The notes below the pieces were generated by a model. That model saw only the letters and a list, made by a program, of their open reading frames with translations, was not told where the DNA came from and did not search any database. A DNA stretch of 64,000 nucleotides from Streptococcus orisratti DSM 15617 (lineage in GTDB: Bacteria; Bacillota; Bacilli; Lactobacillales; Streptococcaceae): assembly GCF_000380105.1 (NCBI RefSeq), contig NZ_KB904493.1, positions 1 to 64,000 on the forward strand, given 5' to 3'. This document shows, piece after piece, positions 18,505-27,642 of this stretch; position 1 is the first letter of the stretch; every line of letters starts with the position of its first letter. The translations under genes were made by a program, and so were the position numbers.

Positions 18505-19011
18505 TCTTAATACCTCCGCGCATTCATATGTATATCCATCATACCATAAAATAAATAATTTATCATTGACTGATAATGAATAATCACGCCATATACAGAA
18601 AAAATGTATATAATCATTTTCTAACTACACGCCTTTTTTCAAAATATTTTTACATAGTTTACAATACGAAAAAGATGGTTCTTCATTTTCAAGGATATTA
18701 TGTCACATTTTCTAACGAAAAGCAGACCTCACCTCCGAAAGTATGTCTTCTGAAAACAAAACTGCCTTCATGAATTTGATGTGATAAATGACCAAAACTT
18801 AAATTGTGAATTCTACATGTTATACCTTCACAACTATTTTTTCAAATAGTACTCTTAAAAAATCAAAATCGGACCTTGCTGACTTTTTGTATTGTTATAT
18901 TGAATTTTGCTATTTGCATCAAAATCAACAAGGTGACTTTGATTTTAAAAATCATAGACTCAATCTAAGTGAAACTAAAAACCAAATCCGAAGATTTGGT
19001 TTTAACTAAAC
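18505..19011. other. AT-rich intergenic stretch with an imperfect inverted repeat and the gpmA terminator
   Basis: About 500 bp without a supported gene. Two features stand out: a 97-bp imperfect inverted repeat at 18855-18953, with arms TTAAAAAATCAAAaTCggaCCTTG and CAAGGTGACTTTGATTTTAAAAA, and the gpmA terminator at 18972-19003. Short frames on the plus strand have no SD or protein-like composition. Confidence 0.5.
18972..19003 (-). terminator. Rho-independent terminator of gpmA
   Basis: Perfect 11-bp stem AAAACCAAATC-TTCG-GATTTGGTTTT with a UUCG tetraloop on the minus strand, followed by a T-containing tail, 9 bp after the gpmA stop. Confidence 0.9.
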
Positions 19012-19704
19012 TTATTTGCCAAGATAGTATTCAGCAGTAACGTTCAAATGTTCATCAAATTCAAATACCAATGGTGGGAAGTTTGGAATTTCAACGTCCA
19101 TAATTTCATCATCTGAGAGACCTTTGATATGTTTAACAAGAGCACGGATTGAGTTACCGTGTGCTCCAACAAAAACGTTTTTACCATCAACAAGTGCTGG
19201 ACCAATTTTGTCTTCCCAGAATGGAAGAGCACGTTCCAAAGTGACCTTCAAGTTTTCAGCATCAGGGATAACTGATTGGTCAAGGTGAGCATAGCGACGA
19301 TCAGTATGTGCTGAATATTCATCGTCTTTTGCCATAGCTGGTGGCAATACATCGTATGAACGACGCCAAATGTGAACTTGTTCATCACCAAATTGTTCTG
19401 CCGCCTCAGCTTTATTTTTACCTGTCAAACCTCCATAGTGACGTTCGTTCAAGCGCCATGATTTTTCAACTGGCACCCAAAGTTGGTCAGCTGCTTCAAG
19501 AGCAAGGTTAGTTGTTTTAATCGCACGTTTCAAAACTGATGTAAAGGCAAGGTCAAATTCAATACCTGCTTCTTTAATCAATTTACCAGCATCAATAGCT
19601 TGTTGTGTTCCTTTTTCTGAAAGATCCACGTCAGCCCAACCAGTGAAAAGGTTAGCTTTGTTCCATTCTGACTCACCGTGGCGAGCGAAAACCAATTTTA
19701 CCAT
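19012..19704 (-). CDS. gpmA: 2,3-bisphosphoglycerate-dependent phosphoglycerate mutase
   Basis: 230 residues. Catalytic histidine motif RHGESEWN at residues 8-15, the conserved ERHYGGLTG loop and the second active-site histidine in [10 protein letters not shown] (about 181-190). It interconverts 3- and 2-phosphoglycerate in glycolysis. The coding sequence uses clearly optimised codons, as expected for an abundant glycolytic enzyme. Single-gene unit with its own strong terminator. Confidence 0.97.
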   Translation of the reverse strand: MVKLVFARHGESEWNKANLFTGWADVDLSEKGTQQAIDAGKLIKEAGIEFDLAFTSVLKRAIKTTNLALEAADQLWVPVEKSWRLNERHYGGLTGKNKAEAAEQFGDEQVHIWRRSYDVLPPAMAKDDEYSAHTDRRYAHLDQSVIPDAENLKVTLERALPFWEDKIGPALVDGKNVFVGAHGNSIRALVKHIKGLSDDEIMDVEIPNFPPLVFEFDEHLNVTAEYYLGK

Positions 19705-19816
19705 TAGTTGTGTCTCCTTTTTATTTAGGCTTTACGCCATTTACTCTTTCCATTTTACAAAAAAAATAGGAAAAAATCTAGTCAAATCCATAATTTTCTC
19801 CAAAAGGCTCAATGGC

Positions 19817-20137
19817 TCAATGGCTACTTGTCAATTTTAAACCAATAATTCCAATTAATAACAGAACCAAAAATAGGTAAGATAGAGGTGATAAGCGATC
19901 TCCCCAAAAAACAACTCCAACAATTACAGTACCAATGGCTCCAATCCCAGTCCAAATAGGATAGGCTAAACTCATAGGTAAATCTTTCAAAGCTCTAGAA
20001 AGAAGGTAAAAGCTCAATATCATGCCAAATACTGTTATGATATTATAGCCGACTCTACTAAAACCATCACTTAATTTCATGGTTGTCGCCCACACAACTT
20101 CCAGTAATCCTGCCAAAATTAAATAAAACCACATCAT
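19817..20137 (-). CDS. SMR-family guanidinium exporter (Gdx/SugE-type)
   Basis: 106 residues with four membrane helices. The opening AGLLEVVWATTMKLSDGFSR and the later AYPIWTGIGAIGTVIVG, with ending IIGLKLTSS, closely follow E. coli SugE/Gdx rather than EmrE; the central glutamate (E in LLEVVWA) is the proton/substrate site. Gdx proteins exchange guanidinium for two protons. The ATG at 20137 has AAGGTGG well placed; a GTG four codons earlier does not. No known guanidine riboswitch motif is visible upstream, so the substrate is inferred from sequence alone. SugE-type paired SMRs usually have two genes; only one is seen here. Confidence 0.85.
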   Translation of the reverse strand: MMWFYLILAGLLEVVWATTMKLSDGFSRVGYNIITVFGMILSFYLLSRALKDLPMSLAYPIWTGIGAIGTVIVGVVFWGDRLSPLSYLFLVLLLIGIIGLKLTSSH

Positions 20138-20160
20138 ATTTCTTTCCACCTTAAAAATAA

Positions 20161-20247
20161 AAGGATAACAAGACTATTTCTTTATCCCAAAAGAGATATC
20201 CCTACGAAATAGTCTCATTATCCTTATCCACCCTTCGGGGAAGGTGG
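20161..20247. other. Structured intergenic element (two stem-loops) between cadA and gdx
   Basis: A large hairpin, AAGGATAA-3nt-GACTATTTC ... GAAATAGTC-3nt-TTATCCTT (20161-20225), is followed at 20228-20247 by CCACCCTTC-ggg-GAAGGTGG. Together they lie in the leader of the SMR gene and downstream of the metal ATPase gene. No poly-T follows, so this is not a simple terminator. It does not match guanidine-I, -II or -III riboswitch consensus as I know them. It may be a small MITE or an RNA structure. Confidence 0.55.
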
Positions 20248-20388
20248 GGAATGATTATTATTTTAACAACAATGATTATAGGACATTCAGACATGCTTGT
20301 CAACCCAGCTCTTGAGGAAATTTTCAAAACTGCTGTGCTGCTAACTTTCAGCGAAAATCCAAGACACTCAACTTTGATCAGAGATTTT

Positions 20389-22281
20389 TTAACTCTCACG
20401 ATTGAATTTCAAAGTTCTCAATGCATTAATCACAACTAGAACGGTCACCCCGACATCTGCAAAAATAGCCATCCACATATTAGCCACTCCTCCTGCTGCT
20501 AAAAGTAAAACTAAAATTTTCACAATAATTGAAAAGATTGCATTTTCATGAGCAATTCTGATGGTTTTTCTGGCTATCATAATTGCTTGTGCTATTTTGC
20601 TTAATTGATCATTCATAACAACAACGTCTGCTGCCTCTATCGCAGCATCACTACCAAGTCCACCCATGGCAATACCAACGTCAGCTCTGGCCAAGACAGG
20701 AGCATCATTGATCCCATCGCCTACAAAGCCCACTGTTTTCATTGCTTTTCTTTGTTCAAGGCGTTGTTCTAACTCTGAAACTTTATCAACCGGCAATAAG
20801 TTCGCCTTGTAGTCAGTTAATTCCAATTCGTCAGCTACAACTTTGGCAACTGTTTCATGATCTCCCGTTAGCATAACCAATTGTCTTATTCCTAACTTGC
20901 GTAACTCTCCTAGCGCTTTTTTTGTATCAGGCTTGATACGATCAGAAATAACAATATGTCCTGCATAGACACCATCAATGGCCACATGAACAATCGTTCC
21001 AATTTGATGACACTCTTTCCATTTTACACCGAGATCATCCATGTATTTTGTGTTTCCGACAGCAACCGTCTGCTTGTTCACTCTCGCGCTAATCCCTTGA
21101 CCTGCAGTTTCAACAACCTCGGAAATCAAGCAATCGTCCTCTTCTTTTTGATAAGCAGCTCGCAACGATTGGGCAATCGGATGGCTAGAAAAACGTTCTA
21201 CGTGACTAGCTAAGTGTAAGAGTCTTTCTTCCTTAATTTTCTCAGGGTGCAGGGCGGTAACTGTAAAAACACCCTCCGTCAATGTTCCTGTTTTGTCAAA
21301 AACAAGCGTGTCAAGCTTTGCTAGATTTTCTAAATAATGAGATCCCTTAACCAAAACACCTGCTTTTGAACTAGCTCCGAGACCACCAAAGAAACTCATC
21401 GGAATTGAAATGACAAGTGCACAGGGACATGAAATGACAAGAAATGTTAGTCCTCTGCCTAGCCAATCTGGAAAAGTGCTGATAAAGTTATTTGAAAAAA
21501 TTGGCGGCAAAAAGGCAATGAGTACTGCTAAAATCACCACAGTGGGCGTATAAACTGATGCAAAACGAGTCACTAACGCTTCATTTGTAGACTTATTCGC
21601 CGCAGAGTTCTCCATTAAATCTAGAATTTTGGATAAGGTTGATTCCTCTAAAGTTCGCATTACTTTGACTCGAATAAGCCCAGTCATATTGACAGTGCCC
21701 GATAGCACCTCGTCACCTACCCCAACCGTACGTGGCAAGCTTTCTCCTGTCAAAGCTGCTGTGTCAATTTGCGATTTTCCTTCAACAATGATGCCGTCTA
21801 CAGCTATCTTTTCACCAGATTTAATTAGAATAATCTGATCTTTTTGAAGTTCTTGTGGCGATACAGTAACTAGACCTCCATCACTTTCCAACTGAACAGT
21901 ATCAGGTCGTAAACTTAGCAGCTCTGAAATAGATTTTTCACTGCTCCCTTCTGCAATATGCTCAAAAAGTTCACCGACTTGATAGAAAATCATGACAAAA
22001 ACAGCCTCTGCAAACTCTGGCTTACCTGTCATAAAACTCAATGCAAAAGCACCAAGTGTAGCCAAAGACATGAGAAAATGTTCACTAAAAACCTTGCCTT
22101 TACTCATTTTCTTAACCGCTTTAACCAGTACATCATGACCAACTAATAAATATGGTAGTAAATAGAGCAGGGCTTGCAAAGTCAATGATAAATCAGCTAT
22201 CTTACTAAAAACATAAACCAAAAGTAGAATCAAGGTTGCCGAAATAATACGAATAAGTCGTTTTTTATCCTTATTTACCAT
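20389..22281 (-). CDS. cadA: Heavy-metal P1B-type ATPase (Zn/Cd efflux, CadA/ZntA-like)
   Basis: 630 residues. Metal-binding membrane motif SCPCALV (Cys285-Pro-Cys287), phosphorylation motif DKTGTLTEG (Asp329), TGES actuator (ALTGESLP), and hinge GDGINDAPVLARAD, with the C-terminal GVTVLVVINALRTLKF helix. CPC plus the downstream-sensor context fits P1B-2 pumps exporting Zn2+, Cd2+ or Pb2+. There is no N-terminal CxxC metal-binding domain; the protein begins directly with the first helices. It lies 2 bp after an ArsR-family sensor gene in one operon. PmtA-type Fe2+ export is the alternative in streptococci but is PerR-linked. Confidence 0.88.
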   Translation of the reverse strand: MVNKDKKRLIRIISATLILLLVYVFSKIADLSLTLQALLYLLPYLLVGHDVLVKAVKKMSKGKVFSEHFLMSLATLGAFALSFMTGKPEFAEAVFVMIFYQVGELFEHIAEGSSEKSISELLSLRPDTVQLESDGGLVTVSPQELQKDQIILIKSGEKIAVDGIIVEGKSQIDTAALTGESLPRTVGVGDEVLSGTVNMTGLIRVKVMRTLEESTLSKILDLMENSAANKSTNEALVTRFASVYTPTVVILAVLIAFLPPIFSNNFISTFPDWLGRGLTFLVISCPCALVISIPMSFFGGLGASSKAGVLVKGSHYLENLAKLDTLVFDKTGTLTEGVFTVTALHPEKIKEERLLHLASHVERFSSHPIAQSLRAAYQKEEDDCLISEVVETAGQGISARVNKQTVAVGNTKYMDDLGVKWKECHQIGTIVHVAIDGVYAGHIVISDRIKPDTKKALGELRKLGIRQLVMLTGDHETVAKVVADELELTDYKANLLPVDKVSELEQRLEQRKAMKTVGFVGDGINDAPVLARADVGIAMGGLGSDAAIEAADVVVMNDQLSKIAQAIMIARKTIRIAHENAIFSIIVKILVLLLAAGGVANMWMAIFADVGVTVLVVINALRTLKFNRES

Positions 22282-22283
22282 GT

Positions 22284-22586
22284 CTAATCCTCCTGATAAT
22301 GTTCAACCACTGAGGTCAAAATACGATTGATATGCTCATCTACTAATGAATAAACCTGACTTTTTCCTTCACGACGAGATGAAACGATATTAAGATGCTT
22401 TAGCAAGGTAAGTTGATGGGAAATTGCCGATGGGGTCATTTCTAAAACCTCAGCAAGTTCGCTCGATCGAAGTTCTCCTTGACTCAAACACCACAAAATT
22501 TGACTTCTGGTGTCATTTCCCAGAGCCTTAAAAAAATTTGAAACAGCATTTAATAAATCCACTTCTAATAATCTCTTGTTCTCCAT
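22284..22586 (-). CDS. ArsR/SmtB-family metal sensor repressor (CzrA/CadC-like)
   Basis: 100 residues, a winged helix with recognition region SSELAEVLEMTPSAISHQLTLL. The C-terminal helix carries D-E-H (residues 84-86) and V-E-H-Y-Q-E, close to the α5 site DxH...HxxH/E of CzrA, and no N-terminal cysteine cluster as in CadC. This predicts Zn/Co sensing. It is the first gene of the operon with the efflux ATPase and has a TGAA-N6-TTCA operator in its own leader. Confidence 0.9.
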   Translation of the reverse strand: MENKRLLEVDLLNAVSNFFKALGNDTRSQILWCLSQGELRSSELAEVLEMTPSAISHQLTLLKHLNIVSSRREGKSQVYSLVDEHINRILTSVVEHYQED

Positions 22587-22621
22587 TTGCTATTCTCCCG
22601 TAAAGCAATATGCTCAAACGA

Positions 22622-22681
22622 TTGAACACTTGTTCAACTGTTCTTCGTTTGTATTATACATCAATATAAAATAATTTACAA
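22622..22681 (-). promoter_or_regulatory. Promoter and ArsR-type operator of the metal-efflux operon
   Basis: Minus strand: TTGTAA (22676-22681), 17-bp spacer, TATAAT (22653-22658). The operator TTGAACacttGTTCAA at 22622-22637 contains TGAA-N6-TTCA, the CzrA/SmtB core, and lies just after the expected start point, so bound apo-repressor would block initiation or escape. Confidence 0.85.
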
Positions 22682-22798
22682 CTTTTATATCATTTAACGG
22701 ATTATATTAGTCGGACAATGTCATTGTTCGGGGAAATACTTGCTTTCGGCTTTTTTTAATAGTAAAATAGAGTAAATTATTAAAAATAGGGGAATATT

Positions 22799-23734
22799 AT
22801 GCCATCTACTGCAACAACTATCGGAAATTTTGCTTTTGACAATTGCCTCATGAACGCTGCCGGAGTTTACTGCATGACTCGTCAGGAACTTGATGAAATT
22901 GAGGCCTCTGCTGCCGGTTCCTTTGTGACCAAAACTGGAACCTTAGAAGAACGCCAAGGAAACCCCGAACCACGATATTCTGACACAGCACTTGGATCAA
23001 TTAATTCTATGGGGCTGCCAAACCTTGGTTTTCAGTATTATTTGGACTATGTGATTGAATTGCAGGACCAACCTCAAAGTAAAAATCATTTTCTTTCCTT
23101 AGTTGGACTTTCTCCTGAAGAAACACACATCATACTTAAAGCTGTACAAGCTTCTGAATATCAAGGATTGGTCGAGCTCAACCTCTCTTGCCCAAATGTT
23201 CCAGGTAAACCTCAAATTGCTTACGATTTTGAAACAACGGAAAGTATTCTATCGGAAGTTTTTAGCTATTTCACTAAGCCTCTTGGTGTTAAATTGCCGC
23301 CTTATTTTGATATTGTGCATTTTGATCAAGCAGCCGCTGTTTTCAATAAATACCCTCTCGTTTTTGTCAACTGCATTAACTCCATCGGCAATGGATTAGT
23401 CATTGAGGATGAAACTGTTGTTATCAAACCTAAAAATGGTTTTGGTGGTATCGGTGGTGATTACGTCAAACCTACAGCTCTGGCTAATGTTCATGCATTT
23501 TACCAACGTCTCAATCCGTCTATTCAAATCATTGGTACGGGCGGTGTCAAATCAGGCCGAGATGCATTTGAACATATTCTTTGCGGTGCTAGCATGGTGC
23601 AAATCGGCACTGCTCTTCACCAAGAAGGTCCTTCTATTTTTGAACGCATTACCAATGAGCTAAAAGCCATTATGATCGAAAAAGGCTACCAAAGCTTAGA
23701 AGATTTCCGTGGAAAATTACACTATATAAACTAA
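22799..23734 (+). CDS. pyrD: Dihydroorotate dehydrogenase A (fumarate-dependent, class 1A)
   Basis: 311 residues. The active-site cysteine of class 1 enzymes is in [10 protein letters not shown] (about residues 127-136), and FMN contacts include [12 protein letters not shown] near residue 44 and [15 protein letters not shown]. Class 1A (PyrDA) is a cytosolic homodimer using fumarate, as in lactococci and many streptococci; no PyrK partner gene is adjacent, which fits 1A. It converts dihydroorotate to orotate in pyrimidine synthesis. It stands apart from other pyr genes in this window. Confidence 0.95.
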   Translation: MPSTATTIGNFAFDNCLMNAAGVYCMTRQELDEIEASAAGSFVTKTGTLEERQGNPEPRYSDTALGSINSMGLPNLGFQYYLDYVIELQDQPQSKNHFLSLVGLSPEETHIILKAVQASEYQGLVELNLSCPNVPGKPQIAYDFETTESILSEVFSYFTKPLGVKLPPYFDIVHFDQAAAVFNKYPLVFVNCINSIGNGLVIEDETVVIKPKNGFGGIGGDYVKPTALANVHAFYQRLNPSIQIIGTGGVKSGRDAFEHILCGASMVQIGTALHQEGPSIFERITNELKAIMIEKGYQSLEDFRGKLHYIN

Positions 23735-23852
23735 AAGTTGCTATCCCTTACTAAAAATAAAAACGCTTTTGACAAGTTATCCTTAACCAGCAGCATTGCG
23801 CTGATAAAGGGTATCTTCATCAAAAGTATTTTTGTTTTATTGATAAATTTTA

Positions 23853-24026
23853 TTAAAAGTCGTTATCATCTTCGTCATCCAAAAAAGATTTTTCTGCTCC
23901 TTCATCGAATGCTTTTTTCTCAGCAGCCGTCATTTCCTGAGGTGCTAACTTACGACTCACAAAAATAATAGCTATAATTTTGATTAGTGAAAAAATCGCT
24001 AAGATAATAATGATTATTTTTAGCAT
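23853..24026 (-). CDS. Small single-pass membrane protein with acidic tail (57 residues)
   Basis: A 57-residue frame starting MLKIIIIILAIFSLIK, with one hydrophobic helix covering residues 2-24, then a short basic turn (SRKL) and a strongly acidic C-terminus (residues about 30-57, ending DDEDDNDF). GAGGA lies 10 nt before the ATG. Composition and the clear membrane-then-charged design make it a likely real gene. No function is known to me. It lies alone between pyrD (convergent) and hup. Confidence 0.7.
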   Translation of the reverse strand: MLKIIIIILAIFSLIKIIAIIFVSRKLAPQEMTAAEKKAFDEGAEKSFLDDEDDNDF

Positions 24027-24132
24027 AATGAATAATTCCTCACCTTCTTAATCTCCATATTATTATAGCTTTTTAAAAGAATAAGGGCAAGGCAGTCTCC
24101 TCCCTTAAATAGAAAATATTTTACAATTTATC

Positions 24133-24179
24133 CAAAAAAATAGACCTACCAGTCAACATAAACGTCGACTGATAGGCCT
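24133..24179 (-). terminator. Rho-independent terminator of hup
   Basis: Stem AGGCCTATCAGTCGAC ... TTGACTGGTAGGTCT with a few mismatches, followed by TATTTTTTT on the minus strand, 10 bp after the hup stop. Confidence 0.88.
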
Positions 24180-24188
24180 CACTGTTAA

Positions 24189-24464
24189 TTATTTTACAGC
24201 GTCTTTAAGAGCTTTACCAGCTTTAAATGCTGGAACTTTAGATGCCGCAATTTCGATTTCAGCACCAGTTTGTGGGTTACGACCTTTACGAGCAGCACGT
24301 TCACGAACTTCAAAGTTACCAAAACCGATCAATTGTACTTTATCGCCTTCAGCAAGGAAACCTTCAATTGCTGCAAATACAGCATCAACAGCTGCTGCTG
24401 AGTCTTTCTTAGTCAATTCAGTTGCTTCTGCAACTTTTGCAATCAAATCTTGTTTGTTAGCCAT
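24189..24464 (-). CDS. hup: Histone-like DNA-binding protein HU
   Basis: 91 residues, the canonical HU length. N-terminal helices [22 protein letters not shown], the β-arm with [21 protein letters not shown] (DNA-intercalating NP at the tip), and the C-terminal [10 protein letters not shown]. It bends and compacts DNA; in streptococci it is the only HU and essential. Strongly optimised codons and a strong terminator indicate high expression. Confidence 0.97.
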   Translation of the reverse strand: MANKQDLIAKVAEATELTKKDSAAAVDAVFAAIEGFLAEGDKVQLIGFGNFEVRERAARKGRNPQTGAEIEIAASKVPAFKAGKALKDAVK

Positions 24465-24556
24465 TTAACAAATCCTCCAATTTTTTTTAAGCATTATGCT
24501 TTAACATGTATTATCATATCGAAAAAGTCGCTGTAGGTCAAGTATTTAATGACTTT

Positions 24557-25159
24557 TTATTCGCTTTTCTTATAGATATCAAAACTAATGTCATCGTTGA
24601 CAAGATTTATCGTTTGTGCTTTCAGATAAATCCCTGCTTCATTATCTAAATTTTGAACATTTATAGTAATAGTTGACTGGTTAGGTTGAATTTTGACAAA
24701 TTTCGGCAAATCATAACTAGATTTAATATACTTAAGGACTTGATCTTCTGGTAAAGGGAGGGTACCAACAGAAAAAGACGTTACCTTTAATTGTACTGCA
24801 CCATTTTCCAGACGGCTAGGTTGAAAATAAACATAGAGTGGGACTTCGTAACCAAGTAGGGTGTAGGTTCCTTCAAAAAGAATCTGACTTGAAGTCGCAT
24901 ATAATTTATAAGTCATTCCTTTCTTTTGGTAATCTTCTAGATAGGAAACCACGGTCTTATTTAATTGCTCTTTGGTTGTGCTAAAGGTCCCAATCTTAAT
25001 TCCCCCTTTTGTCTTAGTAGCAATATTTTCCGCCTCAGGTTCTCGAATCTGAATGATTCGACTCGCCACAACACCGACAAATGCTAGATTGATTGCCAAA
25101 ATCAACAAACATAGCCATTTCCAAATATTAATTTTTTTCCCAATTATCCTTTGTTTCAC
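24557..25159 (-). CDS. YpmS-family (DUF2140) membrane-anchored protein
   Basis: 200 residues: one N-terminal membrane anchor (about 13-33, WLCLLILAINLAFVGVVA) and an extracellular β-rich domain with the family stretch FSVGTLPLPEDQVLKYI. The start is GTG with GGAGG seven nt upstream, 32 bp inside the end of the lipase gene, so the two are translationally coupled. Function is unknown. The neighbours degV and the SGNH hydrolase suggest a link to lipid or envelope metabolism. Confidence 0.82.
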   Translation of the reverse strand: MKQRIIGKKINIWKWLCLLILAINLAFVGVVASRIIQIREPEAENIATKTKGGIKIGTFSTTKEQLNKTVVSYLEDYQKKGMTYKLYATSSQILFEGTYTLLGYEVPLYVYFQPSRLENGAVQLKVTSFSVGTLPLPEDQVLKYIKSSYDLPKFVKIQPNQSTITINVQNLDNEAGIYLKAQTINLVNDDISFDIYKKSE

Positions 25160-25973
25160 TGATTTCCTCCATCACTGCATTTGCCATAATCTGATATCCA
25201 ATGTTATTAGGGTGAAAGTGATCTCCCGAAAACAGGGCATCGTTCAGTACTGTCGTTTGTTCTCCAGAAGTTTGGACAACCCCTTCTTCACCATCAATCC
25301 CCTTATAAAGCAGATCATTTATAGGAACAAAATACACATTGTTATATTCTTTAGTGACTGCTTGAGTTGAGTTATTCCAGTTGTCAATAATCTCCTGCAT
25401 TTCTGTCATCTCTGGAAAATTAAGATAAAAAGGGTTGTAAATTCCTAAAACGTAAATAGGCAAATCGGGATTCTCCTTACGAGCTAAAGTAATAATCTGT
25501 CGCAGGCGCCCCTGATATTGAGTTGCGGGTTTGGTAAATGTTGAAACCTTTAACGTTGTCAAATGCTTTCGAATAACAGCCATAACATCATTTCCGCCGA
25601 CAGTTAAGGTCATCAAATCCGCCTTTTTCAGATCTTTCTGAATATCCTCTTGGGTTTTCATTCGTTTGAGAATTTGATTACTTGTATTGCCGGAGACGCC
25701 ATAATTACTGTAACTTACATCATAATTATAGCTTTCAATTAAACTTTGAATAAGTAAGGGGACAAAACCACCCTGCCCTGTTGTATCACCGACACCTTCT
25801 GTTAATGAATCGCCGATAGCCACATAATTTAATTTAGTTGCCTTATTAGCTAGGAAATCTTTTTTAGTTAATTTAGAATCTGATTTTGGAATAATGACAT
25901 TTAATAGTAAAACTGACAGCAAAAGGCTTGTTACAAAAAAGACAAGCCCTGATAAAATACTCTTTTTACTCAT
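25128..25973 (-). CDS. Membrane-anchored SGNH/GDSL hydrolase (YpmR-like)
   Basis: 281 residues. A signal-anchor helix (residues 4-27) precedes the hydrolase. Block I is [12 protein letters not shown] (Ser about 56), block II has SGNTSNQ with the Gly, block III is VGGNDV (Asn) and block V is [10 protein letters not shown] (Asp and His). It is an extracytoplasmic esterase or lipase of unknown substrate. It overlaps degV by 8 bp upstream and ypmS by 32 bp downstream. Confidence 0.9.
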   Translation of the reverse strand: MSKKSILSGLVFFVTSLLLSVLLLNVIIPKSDSKLTKKDFLANKATKLNYVAIGDSLTEGVGDTTGQGGFVPLLIQSLIESYNYDVSYSNYGVSGNTSNQILKRMKTQEDIQKDLKKADLMTLTVGGNDVMAVIRKHLTTLKVSTFTKPATQYQGRLRQIITLARKENPDLPIYVLGIYNPFYLNFPEMTEMQEIIDNWNNSTQAVTKEYNNVYFVPINDLLYKGIDGEEGVVQTSGEQTTVLNDALFSGDHFHPNNIGYQIMANAVMEEISETKDNWEKN

Positions 25974-26802
25974 AACGAACCATTACCGCAAAAGCATCTT
26001 CACCAGTATGAGTTTGAATGATTGAGCCTGTTTCAAGAACAGCAATCGGTGCACCTAGCACAGCCAATTTTTCCTTAAAACTATTAGCCATATCAATCGT
26101 ACCACAGTAAGAAATACCGATTTCAGCCACTTTCTTGCCCTTAGCATGTTCGATAAAAGTATCTAGCCACTTGTTGAAAGTTTTCGCTCCACGTCCTTTC
26201 ATCACAGGATTTAGAACATGATCTTTCAACTCCATAACGACACGAATATTAAGAAGTGTACTCAATAGTCCTGTAACACGACCGATACGTCCACCTTTAA
26301 CCAAATTTTCAAGGGTAGAAACACCAATAAACAATTCAGATTTTTCACGAACTTCTTCAATGCGTGCCAAAACTTCTTCCAGACTTCCTCCATCTTGAGC
26401 CAATTTTGCAGCCTGAACGACTTGAAATTTCTGACATTGATCTGTAAAAGTAGAGTCAACAATCGTCACTGGAGCACCCGCAATCACAGCGCCTTGTCGC
26501 GCAGCTTCTACTGTTCCAGATAAAGTATGCGTGATGTGAATAGACACAATATGTTCGGCACCTTCTTTTACCAAATTTTCATAAACCTCAGCAAACACAC
26601 CTACAGGAGGTTGACTCGTTTTGGGCAACCCCTTGCTGTTGCGCATCATGTTGAGGAATTTGCCTTCCTCTTTCAAATCATTATCCGAATAAAGAATCCC
26701 ATCAATCATTACTGTTAAAGGAACAACAGTGATGTTATACTTTTCAACCAATTCAGGTTCAATTGTCAATGAGGAATCTGTTACAATTTTTATCTTACTC
26801 AT
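25966..26802 (-). CDS. DegV-family fatty-acid-binding protein
   Basis: 278 residues of the DegV/FakB fold: N-terminal [14 protein letters not shown], the TSQPPVG loop, SGTVEAA and the later [10 protein letters not shown], with a C-terminal domain ending in [14 protein letters not shown]. FakB proteins present fatty acids to the kinase FakA for phosphorylation and phospholipid synthesis. Start at 26802 is chosen because AGGAAA is 5 nt away; the ATG at 26820 lacks an SD. First gene of the degV-lipase-ypmS operon. Which acyl chain it binds cannot be told. Confidence 0.9.
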   Translation of the reverse strand: MSKIKIVTDSSLTIEPELVEKYNITVVPLTVMIDGILYSDNDLKEEGKFLNMMRNSKGLPKTSQPPVGVFAEVYENLVKEGAEHIVSIHITHTLSGTVEAARQGAVIAGAPVTIVDSTFTDQCQKFQVVQAAKLAQDGGSLEEVLARIEEVREKSELFIGVSTLENLVKGGRIGRVTGLLSTLLNIRVVMELKDHVLNPVMKGRGAKTFNKWLDTFIEHAKGKKVAEIGISYCGTIDMANSFKEKLAVLGAPIAVLETGSIIQTHTGEDAFAVMVRYE

Positions 26803-27122
26803 GTCTTTTCCTATTTTCATTCATTTTGTAATTTATCGCGAAATAACAGACTTGAACAAAACAGCTGATAGGGTGATTATTCAGTTTACTTTTAGTACTG
26901 AATACAGCAAAGAGAGATAATAAAAGCAAACTAAACAACTATACTAGCTCATAATGACAGTCTGGTATCACTACACTATATGTTATTATACCAAATTTTT
27001 GAGAACTAGGTGATAAATTCGTCAAAAATTGATAAAAGTAACGTAAGCTTTACGGTGAACATTTGATTACTATTTTTTAAAATGTCATTCTTCTACTTTT
27101 AGTCGGCCTTCATCAATATGGT

Positions 27123-27453
27123 ATTATAGTCTTTTGGTTTGCTTTTAGTACAAGGCAACGAGCTTGCAGGTTGCTAGAACAGCCTCTAGGCTGTTCTAGG
27201 TTGGAAATAAGACATGCGAAGCAAGTCACTTTCGTAAAGTACGGCAAAGTGAGTTCAAACAAGCCACTGGATTGTTTGAAGTTGGGAATAAGGAAACGGA
27301 GTTTCCCCCTACGTCGAAGTAATAAAAGATAAACTAATACTCAATGAAAATCAAAAGTAGCCTAGGAAACGAAGCCGACGATAGAACTTGAGTTCATCAA
27401 GGCAAGTTGACAACGGATAATTTTGATTTTCGAAGAGTATAATTGACTATATT
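27123..27453. repeat. MITE-like repeat, copy B (family 1), interrupted by a RUP-like element
   Basis: Near-identical to 17051-17264 across the core (CAACGAGC...GGTTGCTAGAACAGCC and the GGAAACGGAGTTTCC block), with ends ATTATAGTC and GACTATATT. It is split near its right end by a 102-bp element; removing that and one 3-bp TAA restores the AAACTAATTGACTATATT sequence seen in copy A. Confidence 0.85.
27338..27439. repeat. RUP-like MITE, copy 1
   Basis: 102 bp with ends TACTCAATGAAAATC and GATTTTCGAAGAGTA, the terminal sequences of pneumococcal RUP elements (mobilised by an IS630-type transposase). Apparent TAA duplication on both sides. All 102 bases are identical to copy 2 at 45397-45498. The interior differs from what I remember of RUP. 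Confidence 0.88.
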
Positions 27454-27534
27454 TAAGAGCAAAGTGGTATATGACATTATTTTCTACAATTTAGCGCCTA
27501 GTATGATTTTATTTTTCATTTACTATGAGGGCGT

Positions 27535-27571
27535 CAAAAAAGGTCTGAAACACAAGAATAGTCCCAGACCT
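27535..27571 (-). terminator. Rho-independent terminator of glnA
   Basis: AGGTCTG ... CAGACCT stem followed by TTTTTTGA on the minus strand, about 70 bp after the glnA stop. Confidence 0.82.
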
Positions 27572-27642
27572 AAACCATAATATAATAGCGTATTTTTGAA
27601 ATTACCTTCAAAATGAACTAATGCTCAAGCGCACTTCTTCTC

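Larger units (their letters stand above)
26803..27642. other. 840-bp intergenic region hosting nested repeats and the glnA terminator
   Basis: No gene is visible. It contains the degV promoter region, a family-1 MITE (27123-27453), a RUP-like MITE inserted in it (27338-27439), and the glnA terminator (27535-27571). Confidence 0.7.

Noticed and set aside
18576-19009. Short plus-strand frames between niaR and gpmA
   Set aside because: No SD, unusual composition, and they cross the inverted repeat and the gpmA terminator.
20150-20388. Guanidine riboswitch in front of the Gdx gene
   Set aside because: I looked for the known guanidine-I, -II and -III signatures and found none.
27123-27453. CRISPR-like reading of the repeated blocks
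   Set aside because: Repeats are dispersed, unequal and without regular spacers; they are MITEs.
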